DNA from: Tritrichomonas foetus
Lineage: Eukaryota > Parabasalia > Tritrichomonadida > Tritrichomonadidae
Assembly (NCBI GenBank): GCA_001839685.1
Contig: MLAK01000805.1
Coordinates: forward strand, 10,119 to 61,225
Length of the DNA: 51,107 bases
Direction of reading: 5' to 3'
This document shows, in pieces, positions 40,491 to 50,559 of the stretch (positions within the stretch are counted from its first letter, which is position 1; every line of letters starts with the position of its first letter). The notes under the pieces are model-generated. The model was not told the DNA's origin, ran no database searches, and worked only from the letters and a program-made list of their open reading frames with translations. Position numbers and translations under genes: made by a program.

Positions 40491-41286
40491 TAATTTTTTA
40501 CTCCTTAAATTATATTATTAAGTAACTGATATGTGGAAAGGTTACTATTCATACCAGCGACTTATTGTCATTCGTTATTCACATATTTGCTTTTTTCTTT
40601 AAAATCCAAAATTATTTATGATAATATATGATTATTTAACCCTGCAAAGTTGATGTTTCATTGACAAGTGTTTGGCATCGATTACATAAAAATTGGTAAT
40701 TTCTAACTTTTTTTTAATTCAGCTCAATTGTTTGTATCAGTAGCACAGAAAAGAGAATAACCAAAATGAAGAATAGAAAACTTATGTTTGAAACCCATGA
40801 ATAAGAATAATTTGATAGTGAATGGTTTCTTCACACTGACTTGATAAGATTCTAAATATGTGAAATGGAGTTGGATGATTAATTCTCACAAAACCGATCT
40901 CACTGCTTCAATCTAGTGATTGGTATAATATTATAAAAATTTTAATTTCGAATTATTAAGCCAATATAAATAGAAAAACACTTCTAATACCCAATCATAA
41001 ATGTTTTTTATTTATTTGTTAACATGGAAAATCATAAGGGTTCTTCCTTTTTGACAGATTTGACGGCAATCTGTCGCGTCATTTTTCAAGAAAATCAATC
41101 ACTCCTTCTAATTGCGATTATTATAATGATCTATAGGTTTTCACTTATTAAATATCTATGAATTCAAAAGATACTCTTTTCTAAATTTGAAATTGTAGAT
41201 TTGATGATTAAATCATTCTCAATTTTGAACCTATCGTTCGTTGATGTCGTCAATTTGCCAATCATTTCACATCAAATCCTTATTTA
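40491..41286. other. Intergenic with a small hairpin
   Basis: 800 bp AT-rich. The notable structure is GACAGATT-tgacggc-AATCTGTC at 41053-41075, a perfect 8-bp stem. It overlaps an alternative TGACG/CGTCA pairing and lies about 210 bp before the surface-protein ATG. TTTCACATC about 20 bp before that ATG is a likely initiator. Confidence 0.45.
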
Positions 41287-42426
41287 ATGTTTTTTGTATT
41301 TCTACTTGCTTCTGCATTTAGTGGAATCGAAGAATTGAATGTAATCGATGCTGATTTAGTGTTCCCATATATTAATTCATTCGATTGTGATGAAATAAAT
41401 GGCCAAGTTATTCATGGACATCAATCATTCATAGATCCGCAAAGTAATTGCGCTATTATTACAAATTCTATATTCGAAAGTATTTTAGTATACAATGGAC
41501 AAGGTGGTGCAATTTTATTCAAAAATAATGCATTTAATTCATCACTTTTTATCAATTCTTGTACATTCACAGACTGTCATAACAAAGGAGGATCTGGTGG
41601 TGCCATTGAATCTGAATCGCATGAAGTGTCAATTTTATACACATGTTCTTTCAATTGCTCTGCTTTTGTTGAAGGTCAGTTTGCATATCTTCAAAAACTA
41701 TATGATTCTAAATCAGAAATTAATGTTACAACTGTTTATGACTCAATCCCATCAGGTGATGGACAATCTCCAATTTTCAATTTGATGTCTGATTCACGCA
41801 TGTTCCAGCTTAACATGACTGGAAACTTAATTAATGCAGGATCAGGATCACTTAAAATCAACAATAAGAACTTAATTTTACATGAATGCGATATAGTTGG
41901 TTCAAAAGGTGATTCAATTCTCACTTTGAATTCTTATGATTGCACACATGATATCCAACGTTTAAATATTATTAATAATTCTGCAAATAATGGTATTGTT
42001 TTCTTTAATGGCAATTGGGCAATAAAAGATACTATTTTCCAAGGAAATAGTGGTGATCACTTTTATAATGTTGGCAAAGCAACACTTACTTTTACAAAAT
42101 GTGTTTTTGATGTGAACCCAGAAATCCCAAGCAATGTGAAATGTAATGATTGTGATTTTGATAAACTTACAGAAACTTTTGCAATTGGACTTCTCAATAC
42201 TCACTTGTGTGCTGCTGAAATAAGTGCTACACCATATCTACCTGATGACGATTCTAAAAATAAAGCTAAACTCATTGGAGCTATTGTTGGTGGTTCTGTA
42301 GGTTTAGTCGTTGTTATTGTTGCCATTGTTGTTGGCATCATTTTATATCGAAAGAAACAGGCAAAGGATAGAACCACTCTGGATCTTTCAAATAATCCAT
42401 TACTCGCAGGAAATGAAAGGGAATAA
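41287..42426 (+). CDS. Type I surface protein with right-handed beta-helix repeats (Pmp-like)
   Basis: 379 aa. Signal peptide about 1-13 (MFFVFLLASAFSG). The ectodomain (about 20-325) has repeated short Asn/Ser/Thr-rich strands: GGAILFKNNAFN, SLFINSCTFTDC, GGSGGAIESES, and later WAIKDTIFQGNSG and LTFTKCVFDVNP. These are GGA[IL]/FxxN-type motifs of polymorphic-membrane-protein beta-helices. There are many NxS/T sites. One transmembrane span lies at about 332-354 (IGAIVGGSVGLVVVIVAIVVGIILY). The short basic cytosolic tail ends NNPLLAGNERE, whose NPLL could be an internalisation signal. Such proteins are expanded in trichomonads and proposed in host-surface contact; that role is inferred. Confidence 0.85.
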   Translation: MFFVFLLASAFSGIEELNVIDADLVFPYINSFDCDEINGQVIHGHQSFIDPQSNCAIITNSIFESILVYNGQGGAILFKNNAFNSSLFINSCTFTDCHNKGGSGGAIESESHEVSILYTCSFNCSAFVEGQFAYLQKLYDSKSEINVTTVYDSIPSGDGQSPIFNLMSDSRMFQLNMTGNLINAGSGSLKINNKNLILHECDIVGSKGDSILTLNSYDCTHDIQRLNIINNSANNGIVFFNGNWAIKDTIFQGNSGDHFYNVGKATLTFTKCVFDVNPEIPSNVKCNDCDFDKLTETFAIGLLNTHLCAAEISATPYLPDDDSKNKAKLIGAIVGGSVGLVVVIVAIVVGIILYRKKQAKDRTTLDLSNNPLLAGNERE

Positions 42427-43162
42427 ACAATTATCACTATTCAAATTAGTTAAACAAACTCTATATTCATCTTTCATTAATAATATTTATTAGAATATTC
42501 ACGGTATTTAATTCATTTATTAATATGAATTTTCAATAGAAACTCAAAATTAAAATTGAAAATATAAAATAATTTCTTGAATGATATCGAATACCAATGA
42601 TTTATTTTGTTTTTGGTTTGCTTGTTTATAATCACATTATTTTTTATATTCATTTTTACATAGAAAAAGAGATATACATTGAAACATATCAACATTTAAA
42701 ATTATCAATGATGATATAAATTATTATTTTCCTCATATGAACTAATTGTCCTTATTTATAGCTTATATCATGATTCTTTTGTTGTTCATTTGAATGTATT
42801 CCTATATGATTCTTCATACAGAAGCTTATCATTTTTAGTATCGTTTGATACTCGAGTCTTGATTCATTTTTTTTGAATGACGATGCTCTGAAATAATCAT
42901 ATTAAAAAGTGGGGAAAGTCGATGAATCATTTTCTTCTGTTGACAATATAATATTTTTAACTTTTTAAGTGAAGTGGATCAAATAAGCACTCAAAAAATT
43001 CCTCGGAATTCACACTATAAACGTCAGGATGTTGAGAATTGTATGAAACTTTTTCAAAAACAAAATGACAAATTGAATTCAAAAAAATCTATATTTCAAC
43101 CGCTAATTACCCTTTGTTTCTCGAATTTTACCCTTTCGATTGGATTTTGTTTCAAAAAAATT
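42427..43162. other. Intergenic, 5' region of the DsbA-like gene
   Basis: 736 bp AT-rich. The open frame of the next gene extends back to a GTG at 42974; I treat 42974-43162 as leader, because a signal peptide begins at the ATG at 43163. AACTTTTTAA occurs at about 42959. Confidence 0.45.
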
Positions 43163-43774
43163 ATGTTCTTTGCTTTATTCGCTTCTCTTGCCAGTTGCTT
43201 AATTTCTATCCCAGCACGCCCATTGGGAATCAAGTACGGAACGCCAGGCGCACCAATTTTCATCGAGATTTATGTTGATATGATTTGCCCCGATTGCGCT
43301 ACCGAATTCAACCTCGTAATGGAGCTCCTCAAACTCTATCCAACACAAATCGAAGTTGTTTATCACTTTTTCGAACTTCCATCCCACACATGGGCATATC
43401 TTCTCACCCGCACCGTGTTTGCTGCCAACAAGCTTGGTGAAGAGTATGGAAAGATGATGCTTCAGGGACTTCTCGGAAACATGGACCAACAACAATTCTG
43501 GCCAACAACATTGGCTGATACCCCAGAATCCCAAGTTACCAAGCTCGCCCTCCAATACGCCTCCAAACAAACAGGAATCGACTACGATACACTCGAACTT
43601 AACTATGACGACTTAAGCGTTATCTTACTCACACGTACCGAATTCAAATATTCCCTTGTCCATAATCTCCAAGGAACACCAACCGTCTATTTCAATGGCG
43701 CTAAGACAACCTTAACAGAACTCAACACCATTCAAGACTGGGTAGACATGATTGACGGTCTTCTCCAAAAGTAA
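43163..43774 (+). CDS. Secreted DsbA/thioredoxin-fold protein
   Basis: 203 aa from the ATG at 43163, which begins a signal peptide (MFFALFASLASCLISIPA). The thioredoxin-fold strand GAPIFIEIYVDMICPDCATEF carries a redox CPDC (C42-C45). The helical insertion (about 75-165) and the cis-Pro loop QGTPTVYFNGAKT complete a DsbA-like layout. It may act on disulfides in the secretory pathway or lysosome. Codon use is markedly more C-ending than the neighbours (ATC, CTC, GCC, ACC), typical of highly expressed genes in this group. An upstream in-frame ATG at 43043 is possible but would bury the signal peptide. The leader contains CCCTTTCG and TTTCAAA. Confidence 0.85.
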   Translation: MFFALFASLASCLISIPARPLGIKYGTPGAPIFIEIYVDMICPDCATEFNLVMELLKLYPTQIEVVYHFFELPSHTWAYLLTRTVFAANKLGEEYGKMMLQGLLGNMDQQQFWPTTLADTPESQVTKLALQYASKQTGIDYDTLELNYDDLSVILLTRTEFKYSLVHNLQGTPTVYFNGAKTTLTELNTIQDWVDMIDGLLQK

Positions 43775-44519
43775 ATTATTTAAAGTACTTAAGTTAACTA
43801 GCTTCAATTCTGTTTATTTCTTTCATTTTTTTTTTTTTTTATTTCATTACTTGTCGAAAAGGTGAAAAAAAGATTTTTTTTCAGTGGTGTAAAATTTTGG
43901 AGTTAAGGGCACTACATAATCATGTCTATAATAAATAGGCTATATACCTCTGCATTTCAACCAAACTTGAAAAAGATTACGACCAAGTTTGTCAATTCGA
44001 AATGTGAATTTCTGGTTTAACTTTTGGTTGGAATGCAGGTGTATATAGACTATTAATATTACTTAGAATAATCGTGTAATTGGGCTATTTATATTTTAGG
44101 TTTCGTTATTTGTAGATTTTTTAATTGGCAATCATGTTTTTGATGAAATTCACTGATTTTGTACTTTAAATGTGAAATGACTTTGACTTATTTAGTAATT
44201 TAAAAATGCGCTAATAGATGAACGTCACACCTCCTCCGAATCTATATGGTAACAATTAAATATTAATCCATTAACTGTTGTGTTATCACCTGCACAAGTG
44301 TCAAGAAAACTTGACTTTTATGCATTTTTTCACCTTTCTATTAAATAAAATTAAAATATGAAGTTTTATATATGGTGGCAATCACCTCTACATTAGCATA
44401 AACTAGAGTGAAAAAGTGATAAGGTTTTGACAACATCAAAAAGGTTAAAAAAATCGATAGTGATTGGAAATGTTTTATCTTTAATATTATATTCTAGAAT
44501 ATTTATGATTTTAGCCTTA
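43775..44519. other. Intergenic with a long fold-back
   Basis: 745 bp between convergent genes, including the imperfect inverted repeat listed separately. The rest is AT-rich, with a T-run near 43829 and no ORF. Confidence 0.5.
43934..44054. repeat. 32-nt imperfect inverted repeat (fold-back)
   Basis: Arms 43934-43965 and 44023-44054 are complementary at 28 of 32 positions, plus two G-U pairs if transcribed left to right. The loop is about 57 nt. An inner AAACTTG/CAAGTTT pair (43963-43969 with 43984-43990) offers an alternative fold. It could be a structured RNA or a remnant of a fold-back element. Confidence 0.85.
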
Positions 44520-46745
44520 CTATTTTTCATTTTTCTTCTCCTCCTCACTCAAGCTCAGAAGAGAGGCTTCATATTTCTTTCTCAATGATTGCCATTGTGG
44601 TTTCATTGAAGGTGTTAACAATCCATTTTCTATCGAAAACTCTTCAGTGTCAATGAAAATGTGACGAATCTTTTCAAAGCCACGAAGATTTGCCTTAGTT
44701 GCTGTTTCACCAAGTTTGGAAATTAAATCATTTTTTACAACTTGACTGTTTTCAATGTCTGTAATTCCTTGATTTTTGTAATCATTGATTAGACTTTGTG
44801 TTGGAACAACAACTGCCAAAGGCGAATCTTGATGAGAATCTGCATAAACATAAATGTTTTGTATTCCTTCAGTCGATCCGTATACATCAGTAAGTGATGA
44901 TAAAGAAATATATTCACCTTGACTTAATTTAATGAGTTGTTTCACGCGATCAATTATTTGGAGAGCTCCATCTTCAGTGATTGTTCCAATATCACCAGAT
45001 GCAAACCATCCATCATCATCAAGTACCTCTTTTGTCAGTTCTTCATCTTTAAAATAGCCTTGAAAAACATGTGGACCACGAATCATTACTTCGCCACACA
45101 TTGGTGAGCCTCTTGGATCATAAAGGAATCCTTCAACTTTCCTTAATTTAACTTCTGATGTTAAGGAAACAGGTCCAATATCGAGAGCATTAGGCGTAGG
45201 GATTTCAGATACTGAGACAGATGCAGCTACTTCAGTTAATCCATAACCATTCACGATATTAGGAGTAATTGTAGCAGTCAAGAATTCATAAACCTCGGGT
45301 AAAATTGGTGCGCCTCCACTAACAATCAATCTAACTCTTCCACCAAGCGATTCTCTAAATTTTCTAAACAAAATTGAATCCATTAAAAGACTATATGGTT
45401 TATTTGCATGAAATTGATTGGTTTTCCATTTCATTGATGTTTTGATCACCATTTGGAGAAGAGATGAAAGTTTAGAGATTTTAGCTTTCATTCCTTCAAC
45501 AATTCTATTCCAAACACGTGGAACACCACATATGATTGTTGGCTGTAATGCAGATAGATCATCAAGCATATTTCGAATGGAACCGGAATAATATCCAATT
45601 GATGCGCCTTGTGCAAACATGATGACTTCAACACCTAAAGCATAGATATGAGCAAGTGGAAGAAATGAATAATACGTATCTGATGGTGAAATGGAGCATC
45701 CAAGGCTTCCAAGGCCGGTAGCACCAGCAATTATATTTCTATGAGTAAGTAAACAACCTTTTGGTCTTCCAGTAGAACCAGATGTATACATAATCATCCC
45801 AAGATCATCAGGAGATGGCTCGGTAAAGTCCATCCATGTTGGGTCATCAGTAAGTATTGAACTGCATGAGCGAAAAACAACATTTTCTGCCAATTTTTCT
45901 GAATCTATTCCAAAAACAGAATTTCTATCTTTCTCATTTTCACTAGAACTTTCACATTCATTTTTGCTTGAATTCTCACTTTCATTTTCATTATTGTTAT
46001 TGCTTTCATTATTGTTATTGCTTTCATTATTGTTATTGCTTTCATTATTGTTATTGCTTTCATTATTGTTATTGCTTTCATTATTGTTTGAGTCTTCATT
46101 ATTGTTTGAGTTTTCATTTTTGTTGTTTCTTCTTGGAGTTTGTGAGTGAATCTTTTGATTGAAGAAGTTATCCATGACTAATGCATATTTCACGTTATGA
46201 TTTGAGAATTTAAGTACGTGATTAAGTGATTCAAACTTTTCTTTGCTGACAACAACAGCAGAGCATTCTGAGTGATTGATGATATATTCGGCAGCACCTG
46301 GCCCAAGTGAATCATAGATAGGAACCGGAATAAGAGATGATATATTGCACGCATAAGCAGTTGTTTGCCACCAAGCGCAATTTACACTATATATTCCAAT
46401 TTTGTCACCCGGCCTCAATCCGAGTGATGCCAGACCAGCGGCAAACATTCTAACTTTTTCATTGAATTCTTTATAAGTAGCGAAAACATAACTTCCAAGT
46501 TTTGGTGAAAAATTTTGATCAAAAATAATTTCGCGCTCGCCAACACATTTGCAATCTCCGTATTTAACGATAGCCCCTTTCAATAGTTTACAAGTTGTAT
46601 CTGCTTCAGGAATGCAGCGAAAGGTGGAAATCAATTTTCCACCATTTTCTTTCAACGTTGTACTGTGCTGAAAAATCGGCGATTCGTTTGGGTTTTGTAA
46701 ATCTGTCACGACTAAAGAGCGGGGGGATTCTGGGAATGTATTCAT
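44520..46745 (-). CDS. Long-chain acyl-CoA synthetase
   Basis: 741 aa; a TTG 8 codons upstream opens the frame, but the ATG is chosen, with TTCACACA about 17 bp before it. AMP-binding motif YTSGSTGRPKG (320-330). LTHRNIIAG, YYSFLPLAHIYALGVE, NGYGLTEVAASVSVSE and WFASGDIGTITEDGALQIIDRVKQLIKLSQGEYISL are the remaining adenylate-forming signatures, the last being the fatty-acyl-CoA synthetase motif. It activates fatty acids to acyl-CoA using ATP and CoA, probably on a membrane face though no span is obvious. An Asn/Glu/Ser insertion (about 205-270), with five NNNNES units, separates the N-terminal lobe from the AMP motif. Trichomonads scavenge host lipids, so a salvage role is likely. Confidence 0.95.
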   Translation of the reverse strand: MNTFPESPRSLVVTDLQNPNESPIFQHSTTLKENGGKLISTFRCIPEADTTCKLLKGAIVKYGDCKCVGEREIIFDQNFSPKLGSYVFATYKEFNEKVRMFAAGLASLGLRPGDKIGIYSVNCAWWQTTAYACNISSLIPVPIYDSLGPGAAEYIINHSECSAVVVSKEKFESLNHVLKFSNHNVKYALVMDNFFNQKIHSQTPRRNNKNENSNNNEDSNNNESNNNNESNNNNESNNNNESNNNNESNNNNENESENSSKNECESSSENEKDRNSVFGIDSEKLAENVVFRSCSSILTDDPTWMDFTEPSPDDLGMIMYTSGSTGRPKGCLLTHRNIIAGATGLGSLGCSISPSDTYYSFLPLAHIYALGVEVIMFAQGASIGYYSGSIRNMLDDLSALQPTIICGVPRVWNRIVEGMKAKISKLSSLLQMVIKTSMKWKTNQFHANKPYSLLMDSILFRKFRESLGGRVRLIVSGGAPILPEVYEFLTATITPNIVNGYGLTEVAASVSVSEIPTPNALDIGPVSLTSEVKLRKVEGFLYDPRGSPMCGEVMIRGPHVFQGYFKDEELTKEVLDDDGWFASGDIGTITEDGALQIIDRVKQLIKLSQGEYISLSSLTDVYGSTEGIQNIYVYADSHQDSPLAVVVPTQSLINDYKNQGITDIENSQVVKNDLISKLGETATKANLRGFEKIRHIFIDTEEFSIENGLLTPSMKPQWQSLRKKYEASLLSLSEEEKKNEK
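45985..46095. repeat. 18-bp in-frame repeat in the acyl-CoA synthetase gene
   Basis: At least five near-identical copies of attattgttattgctttc encode NNNNES on the minus strand. All copies keep frame, so copy-number change would alter only the Asn-rich loop. Confidence 0.9.
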
Positions 46746-47571
46746 TGTTATTTTGTGTGAACTATTCAAGAATCGGTCTCTTAGGAAATTTGAATGAGAT
46801 CATTCAAAATTGTATGATATAGTAATGTCTAAAGTATTGAAAAATAACGGGGTTGATAAGGAAATATTGAATCATTCATGCGTTTTTTGAATGCAACTCA
46901 TTACTTCTGAATATTTGTATAACTTTATTAAAGTAATGAATGGTTTACAAATATCCGATACTTCTCAAATAGCCTATTTTTGAATTCATACTGAAATAAT
47001 TCTATCAATTGAGAATGATGTGATGATGTAGAAAATAATATTATCAGGTTTTAGGTCATCGAAACCAACATGTTATTGAAAGAATTCACAATTACACATC
47101 AAAGTGTAACAACATCAGATAGAGTCAGTCGATACATTTTTCCCCATAAAAAGTGAGAGAGAGCATATTTTTCTAATAATGCTATTTATATTTACTGACT
47201 CTACCAATCATTGATGATGCATAATGCATTACGAGAAATCTCAAAAAGTGAAGAAAATACTCATATTACATAACGTTTTAATATTAATAAGACATTGTAA
47301 TAAATTTGATGGTAAAAAATGATGCAATAAAAAGTAATTACGATTAAAAAAAACTTACCGGGTGTTCTACAGAAAATTGTCATAACAATTTTACCTTTTA
47401 AACTGATTCTTACGAAAACTTACTGTAATAATCTTTAATGTAATAAGTGATCGAATGTAACACATAATATGAAAAAGAGTAAAATACAAAATCATTCAAA
47501 ATAAGATTTTTTTTTTTTTTTTAGAATTAAGTTGATTCAAGTAAACTTTTTTGAATTTTTCTGACTCTTGC
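46746..47571. other. Intergenic, nothing firm
   Basis: 826 bp AT-rich. A 10-bp inverted pair TAGAGTCAGT (47120-47129) / ACTGACTCTA (47194-47203) is present but isolated. No ORF. Confidence 0.4.
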
Positions 47572-47646
47572 TTAAGTTTGCCTCATTGCATAATCGAGAA
47601 ATACATCTTGCATAGCCTCATCTTTAGTGAGTTGAATTGGTGTTTG

Positions 47647-47724
47647 ATATAGGAAAGTTAATAACTCCATAAAATACAATAGAAAATGTATAAATAAAAG
47701 GGGAAACTATTAATTAATGAATGA
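47647..47724 (-). other. Ankyrin insert 4 (78 nt, two stops)
   Basis: Lies between NTRATNNV and QTPIQLTKDEA, in frame, with TAA TAG adjacent. T-rich coding strand. Confidence 0.7.
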
Positions 47725-47820
47725 AACATTATTTGTAGCTCTTGTATTAATGTTTGGATGCTTTAAAAGAATTTGTACAGTATATGGTTGACCTTTTTGA
47801 ACAGCTTTATGAAGAGGTGT

Positions 47821-47886
47821 CGTGAAAAATAATAAAAACATTCCGTTTGAAAAATATGGTAAAATAATGAACAAAAAGAATAAAAT
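47821..47886 (-). other. Ankyrin insert 3 (66 nt, open)
   Basis: Lies between INLPDP and TPLHKAV, in frame with no stop. If translated it gives a very hydrophobic Phe/Leu/Ile run. Confidence 0.7.
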
Positions 47887-47979
47887 AGGATCTGGTAAAT
47901 TAATATCAATATTTTGATGATTCATTAAGAAAATAATGACATCATAATGTGATTGTTCTATTGCATGATGAAGTGCAGT

Positions 47980-48036
47980 CAGATAAAAAATAAAAAAAGA
48001 TTCCAAATAAATATTAAATTATAAATTATCAAAATA
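47980..48036 (-). other. Ankyrin insert 2 (57 nt, one stop)
   Basis: Lies between VNAKDNVWKK and TALHHAI, in frame, with one TAA. Strongly A/T-rich, with T-runs on the coding strand. Confidence 0.7.
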
Positions 48037-48144
48037 TTTTTTCCAAACATTATCTTTGGCATTAACATCGATTCCATTTTGTTGTAATAAGAACCAAACA
48101 GCTTCATTTACTCCATATCGAGATGCCCTAATAATTGGTGTTTT

Positions 48145-48186
48145 ATAAATATCAAATTAAATAACACCTTATGAGATATGAGAAAA
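48145..48186 (-). other. Ankyrin insert 1 (42 nt, two stops)
   Basis: Lies between KDHGL and KTPIIRAS in unchanged frame. Contains TAA at 48171-48169 and again at 48159-48157. No GT...ACTAA-AG borders. Confidence 0.7.
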
Positions 48187-49636
48187 TAAACCATGATCTT
48201 TAGCTGATAAATAATTTTCATTTAAGCCAAGCAAAAATTGAAGAAAGATTGTCATTGTTGATACTGAAAAATTAGCTACAACATCCCTAGTAAAGTGTTG
48301 GACTACTGTTTCATCGTTATTTTCACGTAAGAATCGAGCAAAGTGAATGAAATTGAATTTTATCAACATATTATGAATCTGATCAGTTCCTTGTCCGTAT
48401 ACATTGCGAAATGCAACATTTTTTTCTGTGAGAAGATATTCCAAAATGTTATCATGATGATATAATACACATTTTTGAAGACACTCATCATTAAATTCAT
48501 AATTAGATTCGTCTGCAAGAATATGAATAATTTCGAGATTGCCACCAATGATTGAATATCTTAACGAACTCCTCGAGACTTTAATTTTATTTGCCCAGAG
48601 ATATTTGAAGATGTTTATTGATCCAAAAATCATTGCATATTCGATTACAGATGGTCCACTGAATCTAATTTCTGCATTTGGCTCAAATATTGATGATCCA
48701 ATCATGCTATCTAAACTGTAGTTATTTTTAGAGAGGAAATCAATGAATGCATTTAAGTCATCATTTCGAATCAATTTGGAAACAGGATCTTCACTGTGTC
48801 CTTCTTCACGAAGTCTTTTGAATTCATCAATATTATCCAAGTATTGACAAGCCTTTGAAATGTAATAATTTTCTCCTTGGATTCTGAAATAAGTTGGATC
48901 TGCTTCTTTGATTTCTGGGAAGAAGTAAATGAATAATTCACTATACATTTTCTTTTTGAGCGTTTCTAAATCGATGATACCGATTTGATAAAGATATAAG
49001 AGCATTAACTTATTTCTTTCAAACATGTCAAATATAATGGTTGGAGGAAACATCGATTTGAAGTCATATTTGGTCTGCAAAATTAAAAGTAATGAAGAAA
49101 TTTTGCTGTTCAGTGACTGCACGCCCGGTCTGGTGATTGAAATGCATGCAATTAAATGAAGAAAAGCCGAAAACATGTAAATACATGATTTGAGATCAAT
49201 AGCTTCGACATGATCAAGTAATGCTTTTGATAATAATTCATCATCACCAGAAATGTTTTCCACATAAGCCAAAAGTTTTTGTTCTAATTCTGCAAGAGTA
49301 TTTACTCTATCTTTGAGTGTTTGAAGTCCAGGATACGCCATAGAAAAAAAATGATACGAAGATATGCCAAAAATAAATGATTGGCATATCTACATTCACA
49401 AAATTTTCAATGATTTTTCATTCGCTTCACCTAAAATGCAATAGGAGACTCTCTAACTTTCATTATACTTGAATACATATAAAGTCCTTTAAAAAACCAA
49501 TGTGAAGTAAAAAATCATGAGAAAATAGAATTTGAAAAAATGATATTAACAAATAGTTAAATTGTCTTTTTATGAGTGAAAATGAAAATGCAAATATACT
49601 GAATTTCAATATTAGAAAAAGAATAATGGGATTCAT

Positions 49637-50085
49637 TCACTCGTACAACTTTTTCTCAAAATTCGGTTTTTTAAAAAATGACTTTTCAGACCTGAGATTT
49701 TCCCAAATTGGGAGAATTTTGTGTGGAAATGTATATCCAGAGCCGCGAAACCCTATTGTAAAGAGAAAGTTTGGTATGAAAAAAATTATAATATGATTTG
49801 CGAGAATTTTTTTCTACTTAATAAAAACAGGGGGAATTTTGATATGTTGTGAGATTTTTGTTCTTATATATATTTCACGAAATAAAATCAATAAATCATA
49901 AATTGTCTGTAAATTTAATATATATTCGTTTTTTGGAATTGGCTTTTATATAGCTTTAAAATATTCGTATGCATTACCCATGAGTTACCAACAATATGGT
50001 CATCCTTTATTCGTATAAATTTAGAAATCATCAGAGACTCCCGTTCCAAAAACAAGTTTTTATTTTTCTATGAAAAATGTAAAAT
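49637..50085. repeat. Direct repeat copy 1 (449 bp)
   Basis: Identical, apart from a few substitutions and ambiguous bases, to 50111-50559 at a constant offset of 474 bp with no indels. No terminal repeats or target-site duplication are evident. Confidence 0.95.
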
Positions 50086-50110
50086 NAAAAAAAAAAAAAA
50101 AAAAATTGAA

Positions 50111-50559
50111 TCACTCGTACAACTTTTTCTCAAAATTCGGTTTTTTAAAAAATGACTTTTCAGACCTGAGATTTTCCCAAATGGGGAGAATTTTGTGTGG
50201 AAATGTATATCCAGAGCCGCGAAACCCTATTGCAAAGAGAAAGTTTGGTATGAAAAAAATTANAATATGATTTGCGAGANTTTTTTTCTACTTAATAAAA
50301 ACAGGGGGAATTTTGATATGTTGTGAGATTTTTGTTCTTATATATATTTCACGAAATAAAATCAATAAATCATAAATTGTCTGTAAATTTAATATATATT
50401 CGTTTTTTGGAATTGGCTTTTATATAGCTTTAAAATATTCGTATGCATTACCCATGAGTTACCAACAATATGGTCATCCTTTATTCGTATAAATTTANAA
50501 ATCATCAGAGACTCCCGTTCCAAAAACAAGTTTTTATTTTTCTATGAAAAATGTNAAAT
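50111..50559. repeat. Direct repeat copy 2 (449 bp)
   Basis: Second copy; carries several N positions and follows a run of about 20 A (50087-50106). Only this copy and the sequence around it contain N, so an assembly duplication is possible. Confidence 0.95.

Larger units (their letters stand above)
47572..49341 (-). pseudogene. DUF3447-ankyrin protein gene with four in-frame inserts
   Basis: A single frame of 590 codons from the ATG at 49341 to TAA at 47574-47572, interrupted by five stops. The intact first 390 codons (to 48169) give a helical N-terminus and a DUF3447-type region (SVIEYAMIFGSINIFKYLWANKIKVSRSSLRYSIIGGNLEIIHIL). After this, ankyrin repeats continue in the same frame: KTPIIRASRYGVNEAVWFLLQQNGIDVNAKD, TALHHAIEQSHYDVIIFLMNHQNIDINLPD, TPLHKAVQKGQPYTVQILLKHPNINTRAT, and closing TPIQLTKDEAMQDVFLDY. 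T-rich inserts of 42, 57, 66 and 78 nt sit just before each TP/TA motif and hold every stop. Either a pseudogene, or a gene whose inserts are removed or read through. TCATTTTT lies 11 nt upstream of the ATG. Confidence 0.8.

Noticed and set aside
42974..43162. GTG-started N-terminal extension of the DsbA-like protein
   Set aside because: Would place 63 polar residues before an obvious signal peptide and has the AT-rich codon use of non-coding DNA.
47120..47203. 10-bp inverted pair TAGAGTCAGT/ACTGACTCTA
   Set aside because: Arms are short and 64 bp apart, with no further pairing; within chance for this much AT-rich DNA.
47647..48186. Canonical spliceosomal introns as the explanation of the ankyrin inserts
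   Set aside because: None has a GT donor with an ACTAA...AG 3' element at the expected borders; left open as a non-canonical possibility only.
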